Of a DNA stretch of 64,000 bases, positions 1 through 6,605 are shown one piece after another (positions within the stretch are counted from its first letter, which is position 1; every line of letters starts with the position of its first letter). Position numbers and translations under genes: made by a program. Source of the stretch: an uncultured Desulfovibrio sp. (GTDB lineage Bacteria > Desulfobacterota > Desulfovibrionia > Desulfovibrionales > Desulfovibrionaceae); contig NZ_CABSIF010000010.1 of NCBI RefSeq assembly GCF_902477725.1, forward strand, positions 62,001-126,000, given 5' to 3'. Below the pieces are notes generated by a model, which ran no database searches, was not told the DNA's origin, and saw only the letters and a program-made list of their open reading frames with translations.

Positions 1-72
1 CTCCGACATTATTTCTACCTCCGCATCATCCGGCACGCCTTCCAGGTCCTTGCGCAGTTCACCGACGGTCAT
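1..72 (-). CDS. Partial small phage protein, MTVxEL family
   Basis: The reading frame begins with ATG at 72 and runs off the left edge of the window, so only 24 residues are visible (MTVGELRKDLEGVPDDAEVE then IMSE). It is a paralogue of the next gene upstream: both start MTV-x-EL, then a short helix, then a proline-containing turn and an acidic beta strand. Its ATG overlaps the TGA of the upstream gene (ATGA), so the two are translationally coupled. Small proteins of this type are common in phage early regions; their function is not known to me. Confidence 0.6.
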   Translation of the reverse strand, partial: MTVGELRKDLEGVPDDAEVEIMSE

Positions 73-206
73 GACAGAACAACCTCCTCGCACAATTTTA
101 CTTCTTCAACTTCGTCAACGGCGGTACGCTTATTGCCAATACTCATGGTCACTTCATAGCCCTGAGGAAGTTCTTCAAGCTTCACAATCAACTCGCTAAC
201 AGTCAT
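69..206 (-). CDS. Small phage protein, MTVxEL family (45 aa)
   Basis: A longer open frame extends upstream, but the ATG at 206 is preceded by a strong Shine-Dalgarno stretch (GGAGGTGGG), so I take that start. The product is about 45 residues, beginning MTVSELIVKLEELPQGYEV and ending in an acidic strand. It is paralogous to the partial gene just downstream, with which it shares an ATGA stop-start overlap. An intrinsic terminator lies immediately upstream, suggesting that its expression is separated from the preceding small gene. Function unknown. Confidence 0.6.
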   Translation of the reverse strand: MTVSELIVKLEELPQGYEVTMSIGNKRTAVDEVEEVKLCEEVVLS

Positions 207-228
207 CGTCCCACCTCCATAAAAATAA

Positions 229-252
229 AGGCCGCTCCCCGATGGAACGGCC
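229..252 (-). terminator. Intrinsic terminator or attenuator, leftward
   Basis: Read leftward, the sequence forms a GGCCG...CGGCC hairpin followed by TTTATTTTTAT. It sits between the 66-residue gene and the MTVxEL pair, so it may terminate the former or attenuate transcription into the latter. Confidence 0.5.
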
Positions 253-291
253 CCAGCGACGCGACATAGACACAGAACGCGGCGCAAATCT

Positions 292-492
292 TTAAACACC
301 GAGCTTATCAGCAATCTTGCGGCAGTCCATGCACCCATGCGCGATCTCTGCCGGGATGTCGCAATTGCCGCTTGATTTTTCCATAAGGCCAATCTGAAGC
401 TTTCTAAGTACAGAAAATTTCCTTACGGAAAAAATGTTGTGCTCTCTGAGGTGCTTGCGCTCCTCTTTGGTCAGCTTGTCTTGCCAGCGCAT
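292..492 (-). CDS. Hypothetical phage protein (66 aa)
   Basis: The start is ATG at 492, with AGGAGG five bases upstream; a GTG at 498 lies inside the Shine-Dalgarno and is unlikely. The product is a short basic protein beginning MRWQDKLTKEERKHLREHN, with a helical N-terminal half and two cysteines in a C-terminal CMDCRK motif. It lies just downstream of the tRNA-like RNA and is read in the same direction. I do not recognise a family. Confidence 0.5.
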   Translation of the reverse strand: MRWQDKLTKEERKHLREHNIFSVRKFSVLRKLQIGLMEKSSGNCDIPAEIAHGCMDCRKIADKLGV

Positions 493-515
493 ATGCACCT
501 CCTAAAATTTAAAAC

Positions 516-715
516 AGCACGGGCCGGGATTTGCACCCGACATGGAGATATCAACGGTCAGCCGACACCCATCAGATGGGGACTATGGATTTAACATTAT
601 CGTTGTTTATCGGGGCTGTCGGCGTTGAGCTGTTTACTCGGCTTCTCTTCGTACCGACCTCGCGCAATCCCCGCTCCTTAACCATGACTAGCGTCTACCT
701 ATTCCGCCACCGTGC
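516..715 (-). ncRNA. tRNA-Leu-like RNA with about 115 nt of extra sequence
   Basis: Read leftward from 715 the sequence starts GCACGG and then carries a classical tRNA-Leu D arm (GGCGGAATAGGTAGACGC). At the far end it has a T arm with a 5-bp stem and 7-nt loop (TGCAAAT), followed by CCCGTGC, which closes a six-base acceptor with the 5' end. No CCA is encoded. The total is about 200 nt instead of about 87. A possible anticodon arm is split: CATGG-TT near the 5' side and TTAAAT-CCATA about 115 nt later would give a UAA anticodon if the middle were removed. Internal stems (CGGGG/CCCCG enclosing GTCGG/CCGAC) suggest a folded insert. Oddities are the C-A mismatch in the anticodon stem, a short acceptor and a TGC instead of TTC in the T loop. 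It could be an intron-containing tRNA, a tRNA-like processing signal (phage P4 CI RNA is known to be cut by RNase P), or a decayed tRNA. Confidence 0.4.
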
Positions 716-852
716 TGAACAACCTCTCCATCACCGCCAACGACCTTTTTGCTGATGGTAGCAATATGGTCGCTGGCAGGGGGAAAAGATTCTGTTGTAA
801 CCATCTAAACTTATTTGCATACCATTTTCAGGACTTGCCGAAAATGGTTGTT

Positions 853-1248
853 TCACGGCCCGCTCTTTACGTCGTAGCCATGAGGGTTTGTTGGTCGGCT
901 CACCCTAACCGTCGCTCCGGTGCGCTTGTGCGCTGCGGCCTTACTTTCAGCACGCTTTTCCGTCCACGCCCCTTCCGCACCGGGCCAGTTCCCCTTTTCC
1001 GAGCTTCTCTCGCGGTTTCCTACTGATCCACCGTGCCGCATGGGCCGTGTGTCGTTCGGGCCTCTGGAATCCTGCTCAATCCGCGCTCCCCGGTTCCGGC
1101 ATCTGGCTACTTTCGCCCGTGGGCTTGTTTCGCCACCGTCCCCGTCTCGCAAAATCAGTGTCTCAAAACAGAGACGAGTGGTCAAGACATTTGTTGCAAT
1201 ACAGAAACTAAATTTACAAAAAAAATTTACCCCCAGAGACGAAGACAA
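853..1248 (-). CDS. Arginine-rich ORF of the phage immunity region (uncertain)
   Basis: The 131-codon frame starts with TTG at 1248 and lies between a terminator at 1289-1316 and the tRNA-like RNA. The C-terminal 100 residues are very rich in R, G and E and end GATVRVSRPTNPHGYDVKSG followed by P. The composition resembles small ORFs that overlap structured RNA in P4-like immunity regions, but I cannot show homology. No good Shine-Dalgarno is visible. The alternative is that the region is non-coding structured RNA and the frame is fortuitous. Confidence 0.3.
   Translation of the reverse strand: MSSSLGVNFFCKFSFCIATNVLTTRLCFETLILRDGDGGETSPRAKVARCRNRGARIEQDSRGPNDTRPMRHGGSVGNRERSSEKGNWPGAEGAWTEKRAESKAAAHKRTGATVRVSRPTNPHGYDVKSGP
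1143..1176. promoter_or_regulatory. Overlapping inverted repeats (CGTCTC / GAGACG)
   Basis: GTCTC-AAAACA-GAGAC (1160-1175) is a perfect 5-bp inverted repeat, and an upstream CGTCTC (1143-1148) can pair with the same right arm (GAGACG, 1171-1176). The site lies upstream of most of the leftward early region and could be an operator or an alternative-pairing RNA element. No regulator is assigned. Confidence 0.25.
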
Positions 1249-1282
1249 TAAAAAAATACTAAAATCTGAGGCTGAACTAACT

Positions 1283-1316
1283 AAAAAAAAGCCCCCGCTG
1301 ACTACTGCGGGGGCTT
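1283..1316 (-). terminator. Intrinsic terminator of the repressor operon
   Basis: Read leftward, AAGCCCCCGC-(8 nt)-GCGGGGGCTT is a perfect 10-bp stem followed by eight T residues. It lies 43 bases beyond the stop of the 59-residue gene, so it ends the repressor transcript. Confidence 0.85.
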
Positions 1317-1359
1317 ACATTTTCACAAACTGCGAGTTTGCGAATTGTATAGCTTATTT

Positions 1360-1539
1360 TTATCCCTCATGGATCTCAATCTGAACCTTTATCATTTCCC
1401 GATAAACTGAAGCAATATTCGAAGAGGATGTCCCGTTCATGCCAGCAGAAGCAAAGGCTTCAGCAATTTTTGCCGCATTTTTTTCCAACACTTCAATTTC
1501 TAACCCTAACTGTTCAGCTTTGTCAGCAAGAGACGTCAT
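1360..1539 (-). CDS. Small protein co-transcribed with the repressor (59 aa)
   Basis: ATG at 1539 is preceded by a clear GGAGGATTA ribosome-binding site. The product starts MTSLADKAEQLGLEIEVLEK and ends KVQIEIHEG; it is almost entirely predicted helix with heptad spacing of leucines and isoleucines, so it is probably a small coiled coil. It follows the repressor by 62 bases and precedes the operon terminator. It may be a partner or modulator of the repressor; that is inference from position only. I do not recognise a family. Confidence 0.6.
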   Translation of the reverse strand: MTSLADKAEQLGLEIEVLEKNAAKIAEAFASAGMNGTSSSNIASVYREMIKVQIEIHEG

Positions 1540-1601
1540 ATTAATCCTCCAAATGTGACAATGTGTTTTTATGAAAATTCCACTTATGCCAATATGCCTG
1601 C

Positions 1602-2228
1602 CTACAAAACGCGCCCAAACCAGCGCACACGCCCATAAACGCGGAATGTTTCCATTTCATCGCCCTGCACGGAAAGTGGCGCGTACCGTTCGTTGATCGA
1701 GCATATATTCCAGCCATTAGGTATTTTTTGCAGAACCTTAACCATTAACTCTTCGCCAAGGCCAACAAGAAAAATGCGCCCGTCCTGTGGCGTTTTGTCA
1801 TTCTGGTCAATCAAGATGGTGTCGCCTTCCTTAATAAGAGGCTCCATGCTGTCACCGCGCACCACCATCATGACGGAGTTTTTACCGTTGATGTGTTCGC
1901 GCTTCAAAAATTCGTTTCTGAATGCATAGAATCCTGCGACATCGCCATTCGTTTCAAGACTTGCCCCTGCACCAGCTACAGCTTTGACCTTTGGGATCAT
2001 GACGTAATCGTCAAGCTCTTCACCCGGGAATGAAATCTGGGCATTGATTTTGTCCAGCCACTCGCACAGGACGTCCGGCGCAGGCAATGACGGATCTTCG
2101 TCGTCAAGCGCCCGGTAAATTGTCGCTTTTTTAGCGTCAAGAAACCGCATCAGATTGGCCTTTCCTCCAATCCGCTCGGCATACTTCCTCAGTCCACTGG
2201 CAATTTCATCGTAGGTACTCATAATCAT
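1602..2228 (-). CDS. Prophage repressor, HTH plus S24/LexA-type peptidase
   Basis: The protein keeps the prophage silent by binding the divergent control region next to it. I start it at ATG 2228 (MIMSTYDEIASGL), because the longer frame to 2309 would swallow the operator and AAGG lies upstream of 2228. Residues 5-65 form a helix-turn-helix-like segment (ANLMRFLDAKKATIYRALDD). The C-terminal half has the S24 signature: an AVAGAGAS-type cleavage region, then GDSMEPLIKEGDTILID with the catalytic serine in GDSMEP, and a lysine in ELMVKVLQKIP. Such repressors cleave themselves after RecA activation, which couples induction to DNA damage. It is divergent from the Cro-like gene and co-transcribed with a 59-residue protein. 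Length (208 residues) is usual for CI-like repressors. Confidence 0.88.
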   Translation of the reverse strand: MIMSTYDEIASGLRKYAERIGGKANLMRFLDAKKATIYRALDDEDPSLPAPDVLCEWLDKINAQISFPGEELDDYVMIPKVKAVAGAGASLETNGDVAGFYAFRNEFLKREHINGKNSVMMVVRGDSMEPLIKEGDTILIDQNDKTPQDGRIFLVGLGEELMVKVLQKIPNGWNICSINERYAPLSVQGDEMETFRVYGRVRWFGRVL

Positions 2229-2316
2229 ATTATCTGCCTTGGTTGTTCCAAAACTGCAACATATTTTTTTGAGATTTTGACTTGCCAATTTGTTCCCAAA
2301 TTGAGACAATCAGTCC
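2229..2316. promoter_or_regulatory. Divergent early/immunity control region
   Basis: The 88 bases between the repressor and the Cro-like gene contain two related sites: TTGTTCCAAAACTGCAACA (2243-2261) and TTGTTCCCAAATTGAGACAA (2290-2309). Both share TTGTTCC(C)AAA and are imperfect palindromes. A TTGAC element (2277-2281) lies between them. They are the natural candidates for repressor and Cro operators; the second lies over the expected rightward promoter start. Confidence 0.6.
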
Positions 2317-2556
2317 ATGAAATATGACATTTTTATTCAATCATACCTCAAGTCGTCTGGGGAGCCTGTTGGAAAGTTCGCTGAACGTGCTGGCGTCCAC
2401 CGCTCTTCCGTCTACCGCGCAATGGATGGTCAGCCCATCATGTTTCCGCTGGTGAAGAGCATGGTTGAAGCCGCTGGCGGCTCATTTGAAATCATTGAGC
2501 TGACAACACCGCCTGCCACGTCACCCGCACCCGTGTCGGCCCAGCCAGCGCCGTAA
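2317..2556 (+). CDS. Cro-like transcriptional regulator (79 aa)
   Basis: First gene of the rightward lytic transcript and divergent to the repressor, the classical position of Cro. Residues about 15-40 (GEPVGKFAERAGVHRSSVYR) form a plausible helix-turn-helix, with the recognition helix in HRSSVYRAM. The C-terminal 15 residues are a flexible Pro/Ala tail. The likely role is binding to the operators immediately upstream to switch off the repressor. Size and location fit the family; assignment rests on these and on the motif, not on a database match. Confidence 0.65.
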   Translation: MKYDIFIQSYLKSSGEPVGKFAERAGVHRSSVYRAMDGQPIMFPLVKSMVEAAGGSFEIIELTTPPATSPAPVSAQPAP

Positions 2557-2792
2557 CGATAGCTGCGGCGTGGCCCACGGCCCGCTCTACTGCCGCGTCT
2601 GCGCCCATGTCTGCCGGATAGCTCCGGTACAGCGGCGAGGACAGCAGAGGCGACAGGACAGTGACCAGCAGGCGATTGCGCTTGGGTGAAATGTAGGCAC
2701 GGAAGGAAAGGGTGGGGGCTGGTTCTGGCATGTAGTCAGAATACAGAACCTTGCAAGGCTCACAATAGACCAATTTTAGAAGGCTTTGACCT

Positions 2793-3272
2793 ATGCAATC
2801 GATAAATCTCAGGCACGCCACGTTTAATCAGGTTCTGGCTTACGCCAAGATGCTCTCTGGCCTGACCAATGCCGAAATTTCCGAGAAGTCCGGCATATCC
2901 CCGGCCAATGTCGCCAAGTATTTCAAAGAGAACGAAGCCTATTACCCTAACCCTTGCAACATACCCGCCCTGTGCTGCGCCCTTGGCAACCGCATCATTC
3001 TGGATTGGCAGCTTGCCCAGGTCGAGGAACTTTGCCCGCAGGAGCCAATCTCAGGGGCAAGGGGGCTTTCTGACGCAGCTATGTCCATTGCCGACCTTGT
3101 GGGTCAGTTCTGCGCAGAAACGCGGGAACAGGTGGCCGACAATCAGGTTTCACAGCATGAGGCAAAGCAGAGCCAAGCCAAGATCGCCAGCATGGAAAGG
3201 GCCTTGGCATCCATTCGCATTTCCCTTGAACCGCTGGCCAGTGGAAAAATTACAGACAACGGGGAGGCATAG
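2793..3272 (+). CDS. CII-like phage regulatory protein (159 aa)
   Basis: The N-terminal 60 residues carry a helix-turn-helix-like segment (TNAEISEKSGISPANVAKYF); the C-terminal half (ISGARGLSDAAMS onward) is a long helical, coiled-coil-like region. Length and arrangement match the phage CII-type regulators of P22- and P2-related temperate phages, which sit second or third in the early operon and influence the lysis-lysogeny decision. Upstream lies a 236-bp stretch without a convincing gene. The downstream gene begins two bases after the stop. Function is inferred from motif and position. Confidence 0.55.
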   Translation: MQSINLRHATFNQVLAYAKMLSGLTNAEISEKSGISPANVAKYFKENEAYYPNPCNIPALCCALGNRIILDWQLAQVEELCPQEPISGARGLSDAAMSIADLVGQFCAETREQVADNQVSQHEAKQSQAKIASMERALASIRISLEPLASGKITDNGEA

Positions 3273-3274
3273 CC

Positions 3275-3562
3275 ATGGACACCCGCACGAAACAAAAACA
3301 CCTGCGCGCCGTACGCCTGCTGATGCACGCGCTGGAAGGCCATCGCAGCAGCTTGCCCGCAGGGAAGCCGATCAACGCTGTGCTGTCCGAGGGCATGGCC
3401 GCAGCTCAAGCCCTTGGCTTTGACCTCATGGCCGGGGAAGCTCGGGCCGTCGCTGGTCGTGCTGTCGTCGTTGGCCGTGGGGTTGAGGCGCTGTACTCCG
3501 GCCCGGCATACCTGCCGCCATCCTGCGGCATAGAGCGCAGCCTGCCCAATGGTGACGCGTAA
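3275..3562 (+). CDS. Hypothetical phage early protein (95 aa)
   Basis: The ATG follows the preceding stop by two bases and the TAATG stop-start overlap ties it to the next gene, so it belongs to the early operon. The protein starts MDTRTKQKHLRAVRLLMHAL and has an alanine-rich middle. I see no motif that assigns a function. Confidence 0.55.
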   Translation: MDTRTKQKHLRAVRLLMHALEGHRSSLPAGKPINAVLSEGMAAAQALGFDLMAGEARAVAGRAVVVGRGVEALYSGPAYLPPSCGIERSLPNGDA

Positions 3563-3906
3563 TGTGCGGGCGCAAATGGACAGAGGACGAAGTCGCCTTT
3601 CTGCGGGCCAATTACCCGGCGCAATCAGCCTACTGGTGTGCGCAACAGCTCGGGCGAGGGAAAAGCAGCGTGGCGGTAAAAATCAGTGGTTTAAAGCTGC
3701 TGCCTAAGAAGCCGCGCCCGCCCAAGGTTGAGCGCGAAGACCCCGAACTTGGCCCGGTAGATCCGCCGCTGGCTAACCGCTGCGTGGACTGCGGCAGAGT
3801 GTCGAGCACTCGGCGTTGCCCTGTGTGCCAGGCAAGATATCTGGAGAGGTACAACGGCGAATGCTGGGGGCCGACGTATGACGAAACTTATGGAGTGGCG
3901 CAGTAG
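3562..3906 (+). CDS. Putative DNA-binding protein, HTH plus zinc ribbon (114 aa)
   Basis: The N-terminal half (KWTEDEVAFLRANYPAQSAY, then QQLGRGKSSVAVKISGLKL) has the spacing of a Myb/SANT-like or GcrA-like helix-turn-helix that recurs in phage early regions. The C-terminal part has CVDCGRVS and CPVCQARY, two CxxC pairs that would form a zinc ribbon. It overlaps both neighbours by one base, so it is translationally coupled in the early operon. A regulatory or replication-accessory role is likely but not shown. Confidence 0.6.
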   Translation: MCGRKWTEDEVAFLRANYPAQSAYWCAQQLGRGKSSVAVKISGLKLLPKKPRPPKVEREDPELGPVDPPLANRCVDCGRVSSTRRCPVCQARYLERYNGECWGPTYDETYGVAQ

Positions 3907-4667
3907 TGGCCGCCTACTACAACGAAATCGACCCGTTTGCCGCCGCATGGCTGCGGGAACTCATCAAGGCTGGCCATATTGCGCCGGGTGAGGTTGATAC
4001 GAGGAGCATTGCCGATGTTGTGCCAAGCGACCTTGCCGGGTTTGCCCAATGCCATTTTTTCGCCGGCATCGGCGTTTGGAGCTACGCCATGCGCCAAGCT
4101 GGATGGTCAGACGACAGACCAGTTTGGACAGGGAGTTGCCCCTGCCAGCCTTTCAGCACGGCAGGCGATGGAAAAGGGTTTGCTGACGAGCGGCACCTGT
4201 GGCCTGCGTTTTTCCACCTCATTAGCCAGTGCCGCCCTACAGTCTGCTTTGGAGAACAAGTTGCGAAAAAGCGTGGACTTAGATGGTTCGACCTTGTTCG
4301 ATCTGACCTGGAGTGTTCGGGTTACGCCTGTGGGGGTGTTGTTACCTGCGCTGCTGGCTTCGGTGCGCCACATATCAGGGAAAGGATCTATTGGTGCGCC
4401 ACCGACATTGGCGGCACGAGATCATCGCGGACGCATGAGCATGGAAAATCTGCGTCGGAGAGAGACAATGTCGAAACGTGGCGTGAATTTGCAAGAATTC
4501 ATGCAACGCAAAGTTGGGCATCCTGGGTATCTCAATCCGGAGCTGGCCCGCTTGTGGATGGGGCTACCGCAAGAGTGGGACGAGTGCGCGGTTACGGCAA
4601 TGGACTCAATGTCGAACAAGCAATCCCGTTCATAAAAGCGTTCATGGAGGTTCAGAATGGCCAGTAA
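3906..4667 (+). CDS. Phage DNA (cytosine-5-)-methyltransferase
   Basis: The enzyme transfers a methyl group from S-adenosylmethionine to carbon 5 of cytosine in DNA. Motif I FAGIG (residue about 51, cofactor loop), motif IV with the catalytic cysteine in GSCPCQPFS (about 78), a GEQV in the motif VI position (about 116, usually ENV), IRERIYW as motif VIII (about 157) and GYGNGLNVEQA as motif X (about 229) occur in the expected order. At 253 residues it is shorter than M.HhaI, the loss being in the target recognition region between motifs VIII and IX. It starts with GTG overlapping the previous TAG. No restriction endonuclease lies next to it, so it is an orphan, probably protecting phage DNA. 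The altered ENV motif is unusual. Confidence 0.82.
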   Translation: MAAYYNEIDPFAAAWLRELIKAGHIAPGEVDTRSIADVVPSDLAGFAQCHFFAGIGVWSYAMRQAGWSDDRPVWTGSCPCQPFSTAGDGKGFADERHLWPAFFHLISQCRPTVCFGEQVAKKRGLRWFDLVRSDLECSGYACGGVVTCAAGFGAPHIRERIYWCATDIGGTRSSRTHEHGKSASERDNVETWREFARIHATQSWASWVSQSGAGPLVDGATARVGRVRGYGNGLNVEQAIPFIKAFMEVQNGQ

Positions 4668-4929
4668 AACACCCGATGGATTTCGCGCAGTCCGATACTG
4701 CGACTCGCAGCGGATCTACTACGTCACCGAGCAGGCAGAGGACGGCTGGTTCAAGGCCACCAGCGACGACGGCAAGGTGAAGCTTTTGGTCGAGCCGAAG
4801 GCTTTCAAGGTCACATTCTGCCGTGAGCACAACCCATCCATACCGCCAGCGGTGTGCGCAAGGTTTGAGGGCAAGCCAACGTTTTCGGAGTGGTGGGCAG
4901 CCAAGGTGCAAAAGGAGAGCGCGGCATGA
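4657..4929 (+). CDS. Hypothetical phage protein (90 aa)
   Basis: ATG at 4657 has GGAGG six bases upstream and overlaps the end of the methyltransferase by 11 bases. The sequence (MASKTPDGFRAVRYCDSQRI onward) suggests a small beta-rich protein with a C-terminal helix containing FSEWWAAKV. No family recognised. Its stop overlaps the start of a 24-residue membrane peptide. Confidence 0.55.
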   Translation: MASKTPDGFRAVRYCDSQRIYYVTEQAEDGWFKATSDDGKVKLLVEPKAFKVTFCREHNPSIPPAVCARFEGKPTFSEWWAAKVQKESAA

Positions 4930-5000
4930 AGAAGAAAGACGCAAAGCTGCTGCTGTGGATGCTGGTGTTCGTACAGTTTTGGAATGGGCGCAAGACATAA
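4926..5000 (+). CDS. Tiny hydrophobic peptide (24 aa)
   Basis: ATG overlaps the upstream TGA (ATGA). The product MKKKDAKLLLWMLVFVQFWN plus GRKT has a lysine-rich N-terminus, about 13 consecutive hydrophobic residues and a basic end, as expected of a single-span membrane peptide. It is followed directly by a hairpin. Coupling and sequence favour a real gene, but a reading frame this short could arise by chance. Confidence 0.35.
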   Translation: MKKKDAKLLLWMLVFVQFWNGRKT

Positions 5001-5004
5001 GAAA

Positions 5005-5027
5005 AGCCCCTGGCAGAAACAGGGGCT
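5005..5027. terminator. Hairpin between early-operon modules
   Basis: AGCCCCTG-(7 nt)-CAGGGGCT is a perfect 8-bp stem. There is no T tract on the plus strand; read leftward it is followed by TTTTC. It could pause or attenuate rightward transcription, or protect mRNA ends. Confidence 0.4.
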
Positions 5028-5110
5028 AACAGGAAATGAACCGCATTAATGTGATGGAGTGATTATGCAAAACTACTGCACAAAAGTCAATAATTGTCAG
5101 GGGAACAGTT

Positions 5111-5992
5111 ATGCGTGCGCGTGACATAAAGCCAGGATTCTACACAAATGAGCAGCTTGCAGAGTGCTCATTCGCTGCACGCTTGCTGTACCCAGGCTTG
5201 TGGATGCTTGCTGATCGCCTTGGACGCCTTGAATACAGGCCGAAGCGCATCAAAGCAGAACTTCTACCATTCGACGTTGTGGATGTCACAGCATTGCTCG
5301 ATGAGCTTGAAGTCAATGGCCTCATAAGGCGCTATTCCGTTGACGCCAAGGAATACTTGTGGATTCCAGCATTCCTCAAGCATCAACGTCCACACTCAAA
5401 CGAAAAGCCCAGTGTTTTGCCTCCTTGTCCAGAAGAGGGAATGACCAAGGCTTCAACATCTTGTGACCAAGGAGAGAAGGACTTGTCACCAAGGGAGAAA
5501 GCGCTTCGCCCCTCTTCATTGACTCCCTCTTCATTGACTCCCTCTTCATTGACTGCTGATACACATATCTCTCCTGTAGAGAGTCTTGAGAACGAAGAAC
5601 CCGCGCGAGTGGAAGGCAACGCAGGGGCGGATATTGGCTGCGCCGATGAACCGAGCATTGATTTCCTGGAACTGCGCCAGTTTTGGAACGAGCACTTCCG
5701 CCCTGAAGGCCCGCTTGCGGGGTTTGGTGAGTACAAGCAGCTCAGGGCTGCCCGCGCCTATCCCGGAGACTCACGGATCTACGCCGACCTGCAAGCCCGC
5801 ATTGACGGTCAGTTTTGGAACCAAGGGTTTGCAATCAGCCTTGCCCGCTACCTGCGTGAAAGGACGTGGGAAACTCCGCCAAAGGCCAGAGCCGCGCCCA
5901 CAGCCACCGACGACACGTGGGAAGCTGCCAGGGCGAGGGTTGAAGCACAGCAGGCACTGATTAACGGCACAGCGCGAGGAGTACGGGCATGA
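5111..5992 (+). CDS. Phage replication protein, DnaD/helicase-loader-like
   Basis: The N-terminal 100 residues (RARDIKPGFYTNEQLAECSF, then LYPGLWMLADRLGRLEYRPK) are the winged-helix-like domain found at the start of many phage replication initiators. A Ser/Thr/Pro-rich linker includes a tandem SSLTP repeat, and a C-terminal domain (FWNEHFRPEG..., W-rich, about 185-265) follows. By position and architecture it should act at the phage origin together with the next gene to recruit host helicase. It may be translationally coupled to a 19-codon leader (5065-5124) that overlaps its start. The stop overlaps the next ATG. The specific role is inferred. Confidence 0.6.
   Translation: MRARDIKPGFYTNEQLAECSFAARLLYPGLWMLADRLGRLEYRPKRIKAELLPFDVVDVTALLDELEVNGLIRRYSVDAKEYLWIPAFLKHQRPHSNEKPSVLPPCPEEGMTKASTSCDQGEKDLSPREKALRPSSLTPSSLTPSSLTADTHISPVESLENEEPARVEGNAGADIGCADEPSIDFLELRQFWNEHFRPEGPLAGFGEYKQLRAARAYPGDSRIYADLQARIDGQFWNQGFAISLARYLRERTWETPPKARAAPTATDDTWEAARARVEAQQALINGTARGVRA
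5511..5555 (+). repeat. Tandem 15-bp repeat inside the replication gene
   Basis: Three direct copies of a 15-bp unit (CCTCTTCATTGACTC) encode the in-frame SSLTP repeat in the linker of the replication protein. Fifteen-base steps keep the frame, so copy number can vary by slippage without breaking the gene. Confidence 0.8.
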
Positions 5993-6594
5993 GGCTGGAC
6001 ACGTTTGAAGCTGGAATCGACAGGATTTACACCATTTTCGGCATGTCCAGAAAGCCCAGCAAAGACATGCAGCTCGTCTGGTACACGCGCCTAGATCATA
6101 TCCCCGACGAGGCGGTTAACTTCATCGTCGAGCAAATTTGCGACCTGGAATCTATGCCGCGCAATATGACCGTAGCGTGGAAAAACTACTGGTCGAACTG
6201 GAAGACGGCAAACCCGTCTAAGATCGTCCGGCAGGATTGCCCGCACTGCCGAAATACTGGCGCCCGCGATTGCTGGGCAAGGCCGGAAGATGGCGGCCAG
6301 TGGATGCACTTCATGACGCCCTGCCCTGTCTGCCAGCAAAACGAAACCCGCATGCCAATGCCACTCGCTGAGCTTGAGGCCAAGGGTGCCGTAATCATGC
6401 CCGTTGATTACCGCGGCGGGCCCGTTGGTTTTGACAGGGACAACGGCTTTGGTTGCCTGCACCCAGTTTCCCTGGATACCAGCACGCCGCGCAAGACCAT
6501 GCACGTTGGCGTGAACATGAAGCAGGATTTTAAACGCGTGCGCCACCTGCCCGCTGGTGAGCGGGAAGAATACGGCAAAAGCTCAAACTGGTAG
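5989..6594 (+). CDS. Phage replication-associated zinc protein (201 aa)
   Basis: The N-terminal 75 residues resemble the small helical domain common in phage helicase-loader partners (FEAGIDRIYTIFGMSRKPSK). The middle holds DCPHCRNTG and CPVCQQNE, two CxxC pairs that form a DnaJ-like or rubredoxin-like zinc knuckle. The start overlaps the stop of the replication protein by four bases, suggesting that the two are made in equal amounts and act together in replication initiation. Confident as a gene; the function is inferred from context. Confidence 0.6.
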   Translation: MRLDTFEAGIDRIYTIFGMSRKPSKDMQLVWYTRLDHIPDEAVNFIVEQICDLESMPRNMTVAWKNYWSNWKTANPSKIVRQDCPHCRNTGARDCWARPEDGGQWMHFMTPCPVCQQNETRMPMPLAELEAKGAVIMPVDYRGGPVGFDRDNGFGCLHPVSLDTSTPRKTMHVGVNMKQDFKRVRHLPAGEREEYGKSSNW

Positions 6595-6605
6595 GGAGCA
6601 AAAAC

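Noticed and set aside
688..804. 38-codon leftward frame (MVTTESFPPASDHIATISKK onward)
   Set aside because: The composition looks protein-like, but it has no ribosome-binding site and overlaps the 5' part of the tRNA-like RNA. It is kept only as a note in that finding.
2492..2821. 109-codon leftward frame between the Cro-like and CII-like genes
   Set aside because: No ribosome-binding site at any start, and it overlaps both flanking genes. A plus-strand frame in the same gap contains GPLYCRVCAHVC and could be a zinc-finger remnant, but it has no usable start codon.
3937..4635. 232-codon frame inside the methyltransferase gene
   Set aside because: It is in another frame of the same strand, without methyltransferase motifs; the 3906-4667 frame holds all of them.
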